Assembly (NCBI GenBank): GCA_018524725.1
Contig: JAEUWP010000242.1
Span: 1 to 28,878, forward strand
Source of the DNA: Podaxis mareebaensis
Taxonomy: Eukaryota > Basidiomycota > Agaricomycetes > Agaricales > Agaricaceae
DNA: 28,878 nt
Reading direction: 5' to 3'
Positions 20,952-28,878 of this stretch are shown here, piece after piece. Made by a program: the position numbers and the translations under genes. The notes beneath the pieces are model-generated. The model worked only from the letters and a program-made list of their open reading frames with translations. It was not told where the DNA came from and made no database searches. The stretch's first letter is position 1; every line of letters begins with the position of its first letter.

Positions 20952-21101
20952 AGATGGTTTCTACACATTGTCTCAGTGCAGAGAGATACTGTCCTAAGAC
21001 AACCCAGCACTATTAAGTTCTTGAAGCAGAATGCCTGTCCATTCTCCAGAGAGAACTAGAGGCTGGCTGGAAATCTCACAGGGACTGCCTAGGGGGAGAT
21101 A
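20952..21101 (+). other. 3' end of C with polypurine tract
   Basis: Decayed C-terminus of integrase or untranslated end; no frame stays open. It ends in AGGGGGAGATA (21091-21101), a typical plus-strand primer tract directly before the LTR. Confidence 0.65.
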
Positions 21102-21138
21102 TGACTTGTAAGGTTGCAGGCTACTCCATAGGTTTAGC
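21102..21138 (+). repeat. First 37 bases of the 3' LTR of C
   Basis: Starts TGACTTGTAAGG after the purine tract and is cut by the LTR of element D at 21139. The start base is inferred from TG and the tract; no second copy is in the window to confirm it. The bases before D are TTAGC. Confidence 0.55.
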
Positions 21139-21588
21139 TGTTACACCAGTTATCCTGTCGAGGCAGGTAGAGCTCTCACGCAGCAAGAAGATAAAGTGGA
21201 AGACAGTCCTCGCTATTCTTGTGCTATGTACAAATAATCATAAAGCTAAGTTCTACTTACTTTACAAGCTATCTAAATATGAAGGTGATTGCTATTCTAC
21301 ATGTCTTAAAGGAGAATCTTCATAGTTACTTCAGTGCTCTAAGTATAGTCAACTGAGCCCAAGGTAAGATGAGATCTACAGAAGGCAGGCTATTATTACA
21401 CAACATATCACCGAGCCCAAGTGCTAAACATAGCATGTCTTCGGACAATCCAAGGTGAGGCCGAAGTTACAATGGAGGATGGGTCAGGCTGGGCACTTGG
21501 AGTCGGAAGACAGAAAGATGGTCGACAAGCGAGAGAGCGGGAATGTGAAAGAGGCATGGATGACAGTGGAAACAAGAGGAGTGTAACA
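21139..21588 (-). repeat. 3' LTR of element D, 450 bp
   Basis: Plus-strand ends TGTTACAC and GTGTAACA form a perfect 8-bp inverted repeat. On the minus strand it follows the tract ACAAAGGGGATGA. CpGs are frequent (for example 21500-21540), in contrast to the body of C. No second copy is visible in the window. Confidence 0.8.
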
Positions 21589-21604
21589 TCATCCCCTTTG
21601 TATA
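21589..21604 (-). promoter_or_regulatory. 3' polypurine tract of element D
   Basis: On the minus strand TATACAAAGGGGATGA directly before TGTTACAC; only 19 bases separate it from the stop of the second ORF. Confidence 0.7.
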
Positions 21605-21622
21605 ATCGAACTCCAGATCAAT

Positions 21623-23260
21623 CTACCTATAACAGGTGTCGACCTCTGCGAGGTGTCGCTTGGACTGATTTTGAATGGGAACATTGTTGGTAGTAACATG
21701 TCATCCTTCTGTTTGCTTTGTAATGGGGTTGAAGGTATACTCAGTGGTGGTATTTTCTAATGCTCCACGATCATGAGGGACAGGTCGAGGAATGAGGGTA
21801 AAGGTGTCTTTGTACAGCATATTCTGTCATCCCCTTTGGCCGAGGGTCAGAGTGTTAGCAAGAAAATGGACATGCTTCTTGGCTTCTTCATACATAGGAC
21901 CATTAATGGGAGACTGATAGCGAGATGGAATGACAGGGGTCTGAGGACATTGAATACATTGCCATGAATGGTGATTTTGTCCTTGACAGAATCAGCACAT
22001 ATGGTTGGGACAGTCGGAAGTGATGTGCCCTACTCCTAGACAAAGCCAACAGCCTTGCGCATATACTTTGAGAAGATTGGGAGGAAGGAGTTTCACGACA
22101 GTGAGAGGAAGGGTTCATTGTTGAATATGTCATTCCCAGTTGGGATATTTGGAAAGGGGGTTCAACTCTCCTTGCAAGGTCAGGATGTTTACGAGGGTTG
22201 GTAAGTTCAGGTAGGTGGCGATGTCAGGCTTCTGTTTGACTGAAGCCTTAGCTCAAGACTGAAGGGTCTCTGGGATGAAAGGGTCAGTTCATGTTCAATG
22301 GGAATAGGCTCTTCCCTCAGCAACAAGGATTCCTCGATCTCATTGGTACTGCCAGGGATAGTTCTCTGATGTAACTCATGTTCAGCTTCCAGTATCTGTT
22401 GTACTGGACTCTTGAGACTGAGATACTCAATCCACCTCTGTGCATTGGGCATGAGTGGAGGAGGAGGGGTTTGAGGTGGAAGAGTGTGCCGTGGTGTGCT
22501 TGCTTCCATACTGTTGTTGGAGTGAGGCAACAAAGGTGGGGGTCTCTGTGGTCGAGGCAGTGGTGAGGAAGGTACATGCCTGTCTGACAAGGTTCTTTGC
22601 ATATTGGACCTGGTGTTGGGTTCAGTACTGTGAAGCGACATTGTAGAGGGGTCATGCCACTCTGGTGGCTGCATCTCGGAAATTAAACCATAACTCATCT
22701 CCTGGTTCCAGAGCTGGTGGGTTCCAGCTTCTCGGGTCTGCGAGTACATCGGCTGCACTTGGATAACCAGCAGCCTGGGCGAGGGAGGTAGCAGTCTGGT
22801 AGATATTACTTGAGGGGTTATATGGATTGGGGATATCAGTCAGATTTCCAGATGCTCATGGGTCCAGCACTCAATGGTGTTGTCCCGATGAATGACAATC
22901 TGGGTTCCTTTGGGGAGTGGTGGCAAGGGCTTGTCGAAGGAAATTCTGATAGTTTTCATCTTCTGGAACAGTCGTTGTGCAGTTTGGAAGACTGGCATGC
23001 AGTGGATCAGTGGTAGGTGTCGTAGATGCTGGATGATGGTATGTATGTTGATGGAACGGGTTGGTACTAGTGATTGAGGATGGTTCACTCTGGATGGTAG
23101 CGAACTTGAGGTGGTCTGAGGGAGACATCATGATGTAGTCACTGTCAGATCCTCTGGTCAGAGAGTCTCCATGGAGGAGCTCTGTGAAGCTTTCTGGTCT
23201 GGATGTTGCTGGCTCAATGGCAGCATAATTGTTGACAGAGAAGGAGCTAGTGTTTGACAT
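21623..23260 (-). pseudogene. Second ORF of D: protein with two CCHC zinc knuckles
   Basis: A frame of 545 codons from ATG 23260 (MSNTSSFSVNNYAAIEPATS) to TAG 21623-21625, interrupted by roughly sixteen stops that are all TGA, never TAA, as expected for CGA decay; the first is at 22871. The N-terminal third is Ser/Thr/Pro-rich (SLTRGSDSDYIMMSPSDH). The middle part (LAQAAGYPSAADVLADPRSW, DELWFNFRDAATRVA) may be folded. Near the C-terminus are two adjacent knuckles at 22051-21956: CWLCLGVGHITSDC and C-stop-FCQGQNHHSWQC, both C-X2-C-X4-H-X4-C. The start overlaps the last codons of pol by 14 bases in another frame. Nucleic-acid binding is likely from the knuckles; a second Gag-like or chaperone role is inference. 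No family recognised. The frame and the knuckle frame agree. Confidence 0.75.
23247..23260 (-). promoter_or_regulatory. 14-base overlap of pol end and second ORF start (D)
   Basis: Pol ends CAT GTC AAA CAC TAG, while the same bases read ATG TCA AAC ACT AG in the second frame. Such an ATG/stop overlap is the layout used for termination-reinitiation, and would let one RNA express both proteins. Confidence 0.65.
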
Positions 23261-25451
23261 GAGTGTGTTTGGAGGCAGTGAGTTTTTGGAATGGAGGGAT
23301 GAAGTGTCTCTTCTTATATTCTACCAGAATTTTTGAAGCGTTCCTTGTCAAGTTTTCTTTGTCTTCCCAAGTGTTGTCCAAATTTGGATAACCTTTCCAA
23401 TGGATGAGATAGGCAGTTCGGCTTCAGTGAATTCTGTGGTTAATAATAGATTCAACTTCATATTCTTCTTCTCTGTCTATTAACTCTGTTTGGGATGGTT
23501 TGGGTTCGGAGGTATTCTGGTCAGTCTTCTTGTATCATTTCAAGAGAGAGACATGGAATGTGGGGTGAAGTTTCCATGCGGTAGGCAGGGCGAGTTCGTA
23601 TGCAAGTGGTCCTTTGTGTTTTTTGACAGTGAAGGGTCCATATCTTCTAGGATGAATCTTTGCTTTCTGTTCCTGCAATGGGAGGTTTCTAGCATCTAGC
23701 CAAACTTTGTCGCCTTTTTTGTATGTTTCAGTTCAAGGCATTCTTCAGGCGATCATTCATTTAGCATTTTCCTTCATGACTTCTGCAGCATTGCGTTGGG
23801 ATTGATCTATATCAAATAGTCATTCATTCAATGCAGGGGCATTGGTTCGGATGAGGAGTTCAGGAATAGGGGGAGGATTGTATCCGTAGAGGAGCTCGAA
23901 TGGCATCTTCTCATTTCCGGCATGTGTGGTCGAGTTATACTTGTATTTGAAGTGCGACAACTTGTCAGCCCATGACTTGGGGTCTTTGTAGCAATACTTC
24001 AATAGGTATACTTCAAGTTCTTGATGTGAACGTTCTGTCACTCCATCTGATTGGGGGTGGTAGGCAGTGGATAGTCATAAATCAATTCCTAGGGTGGAAT
24101 AAAATGCTTTAGCAGCTTTCCCTGCCCATCGTGGATCTTGATCTGCTACAATTGAAGTGGGAATTCCATAGCATGGATAGAAGTGCTTTGTCAGCAGGGT
24201 GGCTATGTCTTCAAAGGTCACTGTTGTTGTAGTCGGTAGTACTAGTATCCCCTTTGTAAGTCCATGGTCCACCATGGACAATATGGCATCATAGCCTTCT
24301 GTGGTCTCGGGTAGACCTGTGACAAGGTCCATGGACATGTCTGTGAAGGGACGTAATGATGGTGATGGCTCCAAGGGGTGAAAGGAAGGATGATTGGGTC
24401 TTCTGTCAATATTAAATTGTTGACAGATATGGCAGCCTGTAATGTAATTTCAAACGAAGTCTCAAAGGCCTGGCCAATCAGTTTCTGTGCAGACTTGGCA
24501 AATTGTTTTGTCAATGCCTGGATGTCCTGTGGAGTGATGATCATGATGTCTCGTGAGGATTTTGTGTTTTTCATTTAACAATGGTTGTGAAGGTGATTGT
24601 GATGTGGTCTGGGGTGATGGTGATGGACATGGTATACCATCTGCTATGATAGCATTGATGAAGAGCTCCTTTGGGAGGAGGACTCTGTCGAGGTTCTCTT
24701 TCGACTTGTTGACTTCATGGTCTGGTCGTCTAGAGAGTGCGTCAGCAACTGGTATTGCCTTGCCTGGATAATGTTTGATGCAGAATTTGTATTCTTGCAA
24801 TTTGACCCAGGTTCAGACGTGTCGTTTCGATAGTTTTCTGGCATCTTGCCAGTGTCAGAGGTTGTTGTGATCTGATTGAACTTTGATTTTGTAGGGAGCA
24901 GAATGTAGGTAGTGGCACCATTCATTGAAGGCTTGCTTGATCACCAGGAGTTCCTTATTGGGAGTGGCATAATTTCACTCTGTTGGGGTTAATGACTTTG
25001 ATCGGAATGCACAAGGGTGTTCATTTCTGTTGTCATCTTTCTGGATAAGTACTCCACCAGTGGCATAATCAGAAGCATTGGTCTCAACAATGAAGGGTCT
25101 GGACATATCTGGTGTGCAAAGGAGGGGTTCTTTCTGGAAGGTCTCCTTCAAGGCTGTGAAGGCTTGCTCTGCAGTGTCGTTCCATTTGAAGTTCTGGTTC
25201 TTTCAGAGGAGTGCATTGAGAGGGGCACATAGGTGGGAATAGTGTTGTATGAACTTCCTATAAAAGTTAGCAAAGCCAATAAATTTCCATATGTCTTGGA
25301 CACATTTTGGTCTAGGCCAATCTTTGATACCAGCCAGTTTGTCTTTCGACATTCTGATCTGATTATGAGAAATGTTCATCCCAAGATATTTGACAGATGT
25401 CTGTTCAAATTTACATTTCTTGGGTTTGACATAGAGATCATTTTCTCTTAG

Positions 25452-25494
25452 CCTCTTCAGAACTTTGCAAGTTTCTTTTTGCAAAGAAAAGAGG
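25452..25494 (-). repeat. Nested hairpin in the reverse transcriptase region of D
   Basis: Outer arms CCTCTT (25452-25457) and AAGAGG (25489-25494); inner arms CTTTGCAA (25463-25470) and TTGCAAAG (25479-25486). It lies close to YMDD. D has fewer such hairpins than C. Confidence 0.7.
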
Positions 25495-27239
25495 TCATTG
25501 GAGAAAATAAGGATATCATCCATGTAGACAATGACCGTGGTGCATCCGGGTTTGTCTATCAGGTCATGAAAGATATAGTCCATCATTGCTTGGAATGTGG
25601 CCAGGCTGTTAGTCATTCCGAAGAACATGATGTTCGGTTTGAAAAGACTGAAAGGGGTTCAAAAGGTGCCTTTCCATTGGTCACCTTCTCAGATGTGGAT
25701 ATTATTATATCCTGCACGGATATCAAGAGTAGTGAAATATTTGGCACCCTTGAGGTGATCTAGTATTCCAGAAATAGAAGGAATAGGATATGCATTCTTC
25801 ACTGTGAACTGGTTCAAATGTCTGTAATCCTGAACGGGTCACAGCTTTCCATCTTTCTTCGATATGAAGAAGAATGGTGTGGCTTGTGGGCTTTCAGATT
25901 TCCTGATGTAACCTTTTCATTGGTTATCATCTAAGAATTGCTTTAACTCTAACAGTTCATTGTCCATCAAGTAGTACAATTTAGCTGCTTTGGGTTTAAA
26001 GTCTGGTTTTAAGTCGATCTTGTGATCATACGGTTGTGAAGGAGGATATCTTTCTGATTCCTTTTCACTGAATAAGTTTAGGTAATCCCAATAAACCTTT
26101 GGGATGATGTCCTTTGGATCCACAGACTTCTTTGAGCCATGGTATGCCTGATAGGACTTCTGTGCTTCTGAGATCTTGGTGTTGATCTCTAGAGTGGCAT
26201 GTGCTAGGTCAAGCTGTGCTTCATAATTGAGTCTAGCTTTCCTGTGGACAGAATGTGGAACATTCTCAGTTGCCTTTTTGGCTAGCTGGATATGATCGAT
26301 CTGGATCTCATTTTTGGTATCCATGTTATTGATATTTATAGCAGGGATCTTAGATCTCCTGGTTCTCCATCAAAAGGTACATTTTGTCCAATTGATGTCG
26401 GGGTTATGTTTTTCGAGAAATGGGAGGCCAATGATCATTGGTTGCTCTCCAATCTCTGCTACATAGCAAGTAACATCTATGTCATGATTATCTATGTGTA
26501 GCTGCAATTCTGCTTGTGCAGTAATGGCATGGCCTATATTCATAGTACCATCGACATTTCATACTGGTATGGGTCTAGTCAAGGGTATTGTTCTTAACCC
26601 AAGCTGTTGAACGGTCAAGGGAGAGACAAAGTCTCCTTGAGCACTGCTGTCAAGTAGCGGGTAAATAGTGGCAACTGTAGAGGAATTCGGATTCTTTAGT
26701 ATGGCTGGGATATACAGAGACTTGTTGTTGGTTGATGCTGACAAACAGATTTCAGCTATCATTGACTCAGAGGAAGAGTGGGTAGTCGAAATCTGATCTG
26801 AGTTCAAATCTGTAGCCAGTACAGGGGTTTCTCTAGACAGTTTCCTACTCTCTACTTTATGAGCGAGATATTTTTGTGCAGTCCAATGGGAGTCGTAATG
26901 ATTCTGTATATCAAAAGGGGGTTCAAAGTCCATACTAGAATTCAAAAGCATTGAGGGACTCAGAGGCATTGCCTCTACTCTGGTCCTTGTGGAAAAGACT
27001 GCTGTTCTTCTTATGATCTTGGTCATAGCATGGTTTGCCAGTTCATTTTGATCTTCAGCAGTCATTTCAGTGAAAGCAACCTTGATTGCATTGAGGGTGT
27101 TAAGACGGGATGGAGAAGGATTGGAAGAAGAAGAGGAGGAAGGACGTGGTCGATTCGAGGAGGAGAAGGAAGTTGAGGCCAAAGGCCGAGAGGAAGGTCG
27201 TTTTCCTTTCTGGAACTGTCTTTGATTCATTGGGGATTG

Positions 27240-28724
27240 TCAGTTCTTTCGAAGGGGGCATGATTGTGCCCAGTGGTTCATGTTGCCACAGGTGATGCAT
27301 GCTCCACGTTTCATTTGGTCTCATTGTCAATCTGTTAGGATGGTGTTCACTGAGATGCCTTGTTTGGCATAGTCATCTTCTTTGTCTGAGGAGAAGTCAG
27401 GGACTTCTTCTTTGTCTCCAGAAGAGAATTCTTCGAGTGTGTCGATATCCATTGGTTCACCTGGTGGGAGTCAATGCTCTTTGTAGATGAATTTGTTTCT
27501 AGAGGTATTGTTGAATGCATCGTTGAAGTAAGAGAGCTGAGACAAGGGACCTCTCCCAGTCTTGCACATCTGGTATTGCTGGAAGTTGTTAACAATCCTA
27601 GCAACATCGGCTTGCCATTGGGCATAGGTAGTGGGAGGTTGGGTCATTAAATAAAGTTGTCATTGTACCCAGTCAGGAATAGAGTCAACGTAGAGATGGA
27701 CTTTGTGGTTGTTGTCTGTGATGTTCGCTTGACTCAGAAGGTAGGTAAACATCTGATTGAAGATGGTGATATCGGTTTTGGAGATGTTGAGACAAGCACG
27801 TTGAAGCTTCTCTGTGGCTTGCATTGCTTCAATCTTCAGTTTGAAGTGATCTTCAAGTCGGAGGTTGAAGTCGTGCCAAGTGCCATACTCGTAAGCATTG
27901 TTGGTGGTATTCCACTTTTCTTTCATGAAAGCATTGTGGAATCCGGTGGTGTTGCCTTTAGTCATGTACTGTAGAGTGTAAAGGATTTTCTTTCTGTCAT
28001 CAATGTTGTTCTGCGCATTTTGAAATGCTGCTCAGTGGTCATTGAATACGAGTCAAAGTTGATCCTGAAAAGTTTGAAAGTTGTGAGGTTCACTGTCAAA
28101 CAGCTGAATTTTCGGGGCTTTGGGAGTGGCCATGGCTGTGTTCTGTTGATGAGCAGGTGGTCCTTGTGGTGGATTAGGAGGAGGAGGAGATGGTGGTTGA
28201 TTAAATGGAGTCGAGGTCAATGATGTAGTACCTGGTACTTTCAGTATCGGATGAGTCAGTCTCCATGGGGGTGTCTGATCAATAGGTAACTCTGGCCTCT
28301 GCATCTCTATAGTAGATCAGTTCAGAGGTGTAGTATCAGTCAGTGTTGGGGTTTGGGATGAAGATGATGGTGACTCGTTGGTTCCAAAGGTATCGGAGGT
28401 TTGGATAGTGTCTGCTAAGTGTGAAGTTTGCATTTCTGGGTACCTTGAGGAAGGCTGTGTATCCAGTCCTTGCCACAAATGCGGAGATAGGGGCGAAGGT
28501 GTATTGATCTGGGTCTCAGGTTGTACACTCATCACAGATGCAAACATAGAACTCTGTGATTCTGACTGCTCAGTTAGTGATGTGGTACGCCTGTGCGAAA
28601 CAGTTCAGGTAGTGCTGTCTAGGACTGGTTCTGGGGTTGATGGTCGTGTTGAATGATACGATGGTGGTTCAATAGTCCAGAACCATTGCAGCAGGTTTGA
28701 GGGTTCAGACTCTCTGGTAGCCAT
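27240..28724 (-). pseudogene. gag: Gag part of element D
   Basis: ATG at 28724 (MATRESEPSNLLQWFW) opens the frame 48 bases after the LTR border. A Ser/Thr/Pro-rich N-terminal part with a proline run (SPPPPNPPQGPP) is followed by a capsid-like domain (MATPKAPKIQLFDSEPHNFQ, FNLRLEDHFKLKIEAMQATE) and one knuckle CITCGNMNHWAQSC near 27250-27290. Stops at 28317, 28053 and 27660 among others are TGA. There is no gag stop of its own, so Gag-Pol was one polyprotein cut by the protease. Confidence 0.82.
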
Positions 28725-28772
28725 CTGCTCAGCTGAAGGAAAGGTGGTTGAGGTAGTAGTTGAGAGAGGGGG
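28725..28772 (-). other. Leader between LTR border and gag of D
   Basis: 48 pyrimidine-rich bases on the minus strand, with no tRNA primer match at the LTR border and no likeness to the leaders of A and B. This fits an insertion of another LTR into the D leader. Confidence 0.45.
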
Positions 28773-28878
28773 TGTTACATTCCGGACGGGCGCCTAGGGT
28801 GTCAGGGAGCGGACCTCGGCCTCAGCTTATGTGCTGTGCCCTTCCGGTATCGCGTTGGTCCGATTTGGACAGAGACGG
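28773..28878 (-). repeat. B-family LTR, partial, at the right edge
   Basis: Starts TGTTACATTCC and matches the first 106 bases of the B LTR (13548 onward) without indels. It keeps its CpGs (CCGGACGGGCGCC), so it is the less mutated copy. It runs past the window end. Its orientation equals that of B; it may be a solo LTR or the 3' LTR of another B-type element inserted in D. Confidence 0.8.

Larger units (their letters stand above)
14269..20975 (+). repeat. Dense series of short perfect hairpins across element C
   Basis: Inverted repeats with short loops, read by eye (arm starts, arm length, loop): 14269 (9,3); 14781 (8,5); 14949 (10,3); 14996 (8,7); 15734 (7,3); 16048 (7,6); 16173 (9,1); 16582 (10,10); 16633 (7,6); 16720 (8,5); 16797 (10,7); 16951 (8,7); 17121 (8,3); 17215 (8,9); 17274 (8,6); 17369 (8,5); 17475 (9,1); 17612 (8,3); 17950 (7,3); 18281 (7,4); 18725 (8,9); 18751 (11,10); 18832 (10,7); 18926 (8,3); 18956 (7,5); 19144 (8,7); 19330 (8,4); 19432 (9,5); 19559 (9,1); 19612 (7,3); 20006 (7,5); 20034 (8,4); 20111 (11,0); 20222 (10,5); 20457 (9,1); 20703 (9,5); 20755 (7,7); 20787 (7,3); 20892 (9,4). 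Many more have 5-6 base arms or one bulge. They lie within codons of conserved domains. Confidence 0.85.
14109..21138 (+). mobile_element. Element C: gypsy-type element with single-frame gag-pol, hairpin-rich
   Basis: Plus-strand retroelement with gag knuckle, protease, reverse transcriptase, RNase H and integrase in Ty3/gypsy order, ending in a purine tract (21091) and the first 37 bases of a 3' LTR, where element D begins. Its 5' LTR is not recognised: element B's LTR ends at 14108 and may have cut it. Sequence family differs from A/B and D. The whole body contains short perfect inverted repeats at exceptional density. Confidence 0.88.
23247..27239 (-). pseudogene. pol: Pol part of element D (PR-RT-RNaseH-IN-chromodomain)
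   Basis: Continues the gag frame without shift. Protease: YPLLDSSAQGDFV near 26640-26660; the expected Gly of DSG is Ser (AGT 26643-26645), one CpG transition away. A second protease motif, MIIGLPFLEKH, follows. Reverse transcriptase: VYMDDILIFSN, YMDD at 25515-25526, intact. RNase H: ETNASDYATGG, where Asp is Asn (25077-25079), again a CpG change. Integrase: HPGIDKT to CHICQ zinc site, then MDLVTGLP, ADQDPRW and DGVTERSHQELE. The chromodomain EEEYEVESIINHRIH to YLIHWKGYPNLDNTWE is at about 23330-23480. Stops include 26559, 25917, 25203, 24462, 24075 and 23820. No frameshift seen over the full length. Confidence 0.88.
21139..28772 (-). mobile_element. Element D: gypsy chromovirus with single-frame gag-pol and extra ORF
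   Basis: Minus-strand element: leader, one gag-pol frame of 1826 codons including the stop (28724-23247), a second ORF (23260-21623), purine tract and a 450-bp 3' LTR. Family unlike A/B or C (reverse transcriptase YMDD, FGMTNSLATFQ). Its 3' LTR keeps many CpGs. The LTR found just before its gag (28773) is of the B family and does not match its 3' LTR. Confidence 0.88.

Noticed and set aside
22207..22758. Pro/Ser-rich frame of 183 codons in D
   Set aside because: It overlaps the second ORF in another frame. The second ORF has the in-phase ATG, the knuckles and the end at the purine tract, so this one is taken as a shadow.
24630..24645. Palindrome ATGGTATACCAT in D
   Set aside because: Single 12-bp palindrome without neighbours of the kind seen in C; compatible with chance.
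1..28878. Classical RIP with CpA preference
   Set aside because: The mutated pairs are CpG in the LTR comparison and in the inferred codons; no excess of CpA changes outside former CpG was noticed.
1..28878. CRISPR arrays, tRNA or rRNA genes, bacterial operons
   Set aside because: No spaced direct repeats, no cloverleaf or rRNA signature recognised; all large frames belong to retroelements.

Overview
This window looks like a transposon graveyard from a filamentous fungus, most likely a basidiomycete (Agaricomycetes). It holds at least four Ty3/gypsy-type LTR retrotransposons packed end to end or nested, and I see no host gene. The fungal call rests on short introns (46 and 53 bp) with GTAAGT/CTAAC/TTGTAG signals, chromodomain-type gypsy polyproteins, and decay almost confined to CpG dinucleotides. 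All large genes are broken, mostly by TGA codons that fit CGA to TGA.

Layout. Element A (plus, 1-7786) has a partial 5' LTR, gag, a -1 frameshift site, pol with a C-terminal chromodomain, an unusual spliced gene on the opposite strand with a Zn2Cys6 cluster, a polypurine tract and a complete 720-bp 3' LTR. Element B (minus, 7787-14108) is a relative of A with a different LTR; A abuts its 3' part. Element C (plus, about 14109-21138) has gag and pol in one reading frame. It is interrupted at its 3' LTR by element D (minus, 21139-28772), whose gag-pol is also a single frame. D carries a second ORF of about 545 codons with two CCHC knuckles; its ATG overlaps the end of pol. The right edge (28773-28878) is a B-family LTR.

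How the parts work together. Each element encodes Gag (capsid, nucleic-acid binding), protease, reverse transcriptase, RNase H and integrase. A, B and D end in or near a chromodomain (seen in A, B and D), which in chromoviruses guides integration to heterochromatin. The extra ORFs of A and D sit in the same slot between pol and the 3' LTR, but on opposite strands and with unrelated proteins.

Most striking observations: (1) element C's coding region is saturated with short, perfect hairpins, about ten times my random estimate, while a sampled stretch of element A showed none; (2) the antisense spliced Zn2Cys6 gene of A; (3) the overlapping twin-knuckle ORF of D; (4) the overlapping parts of A's two LTRs differ only at CpG sites; (5) CpG transitions explain the loss of several catalytic residues. 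All reading was by eye, without any alignment or search.
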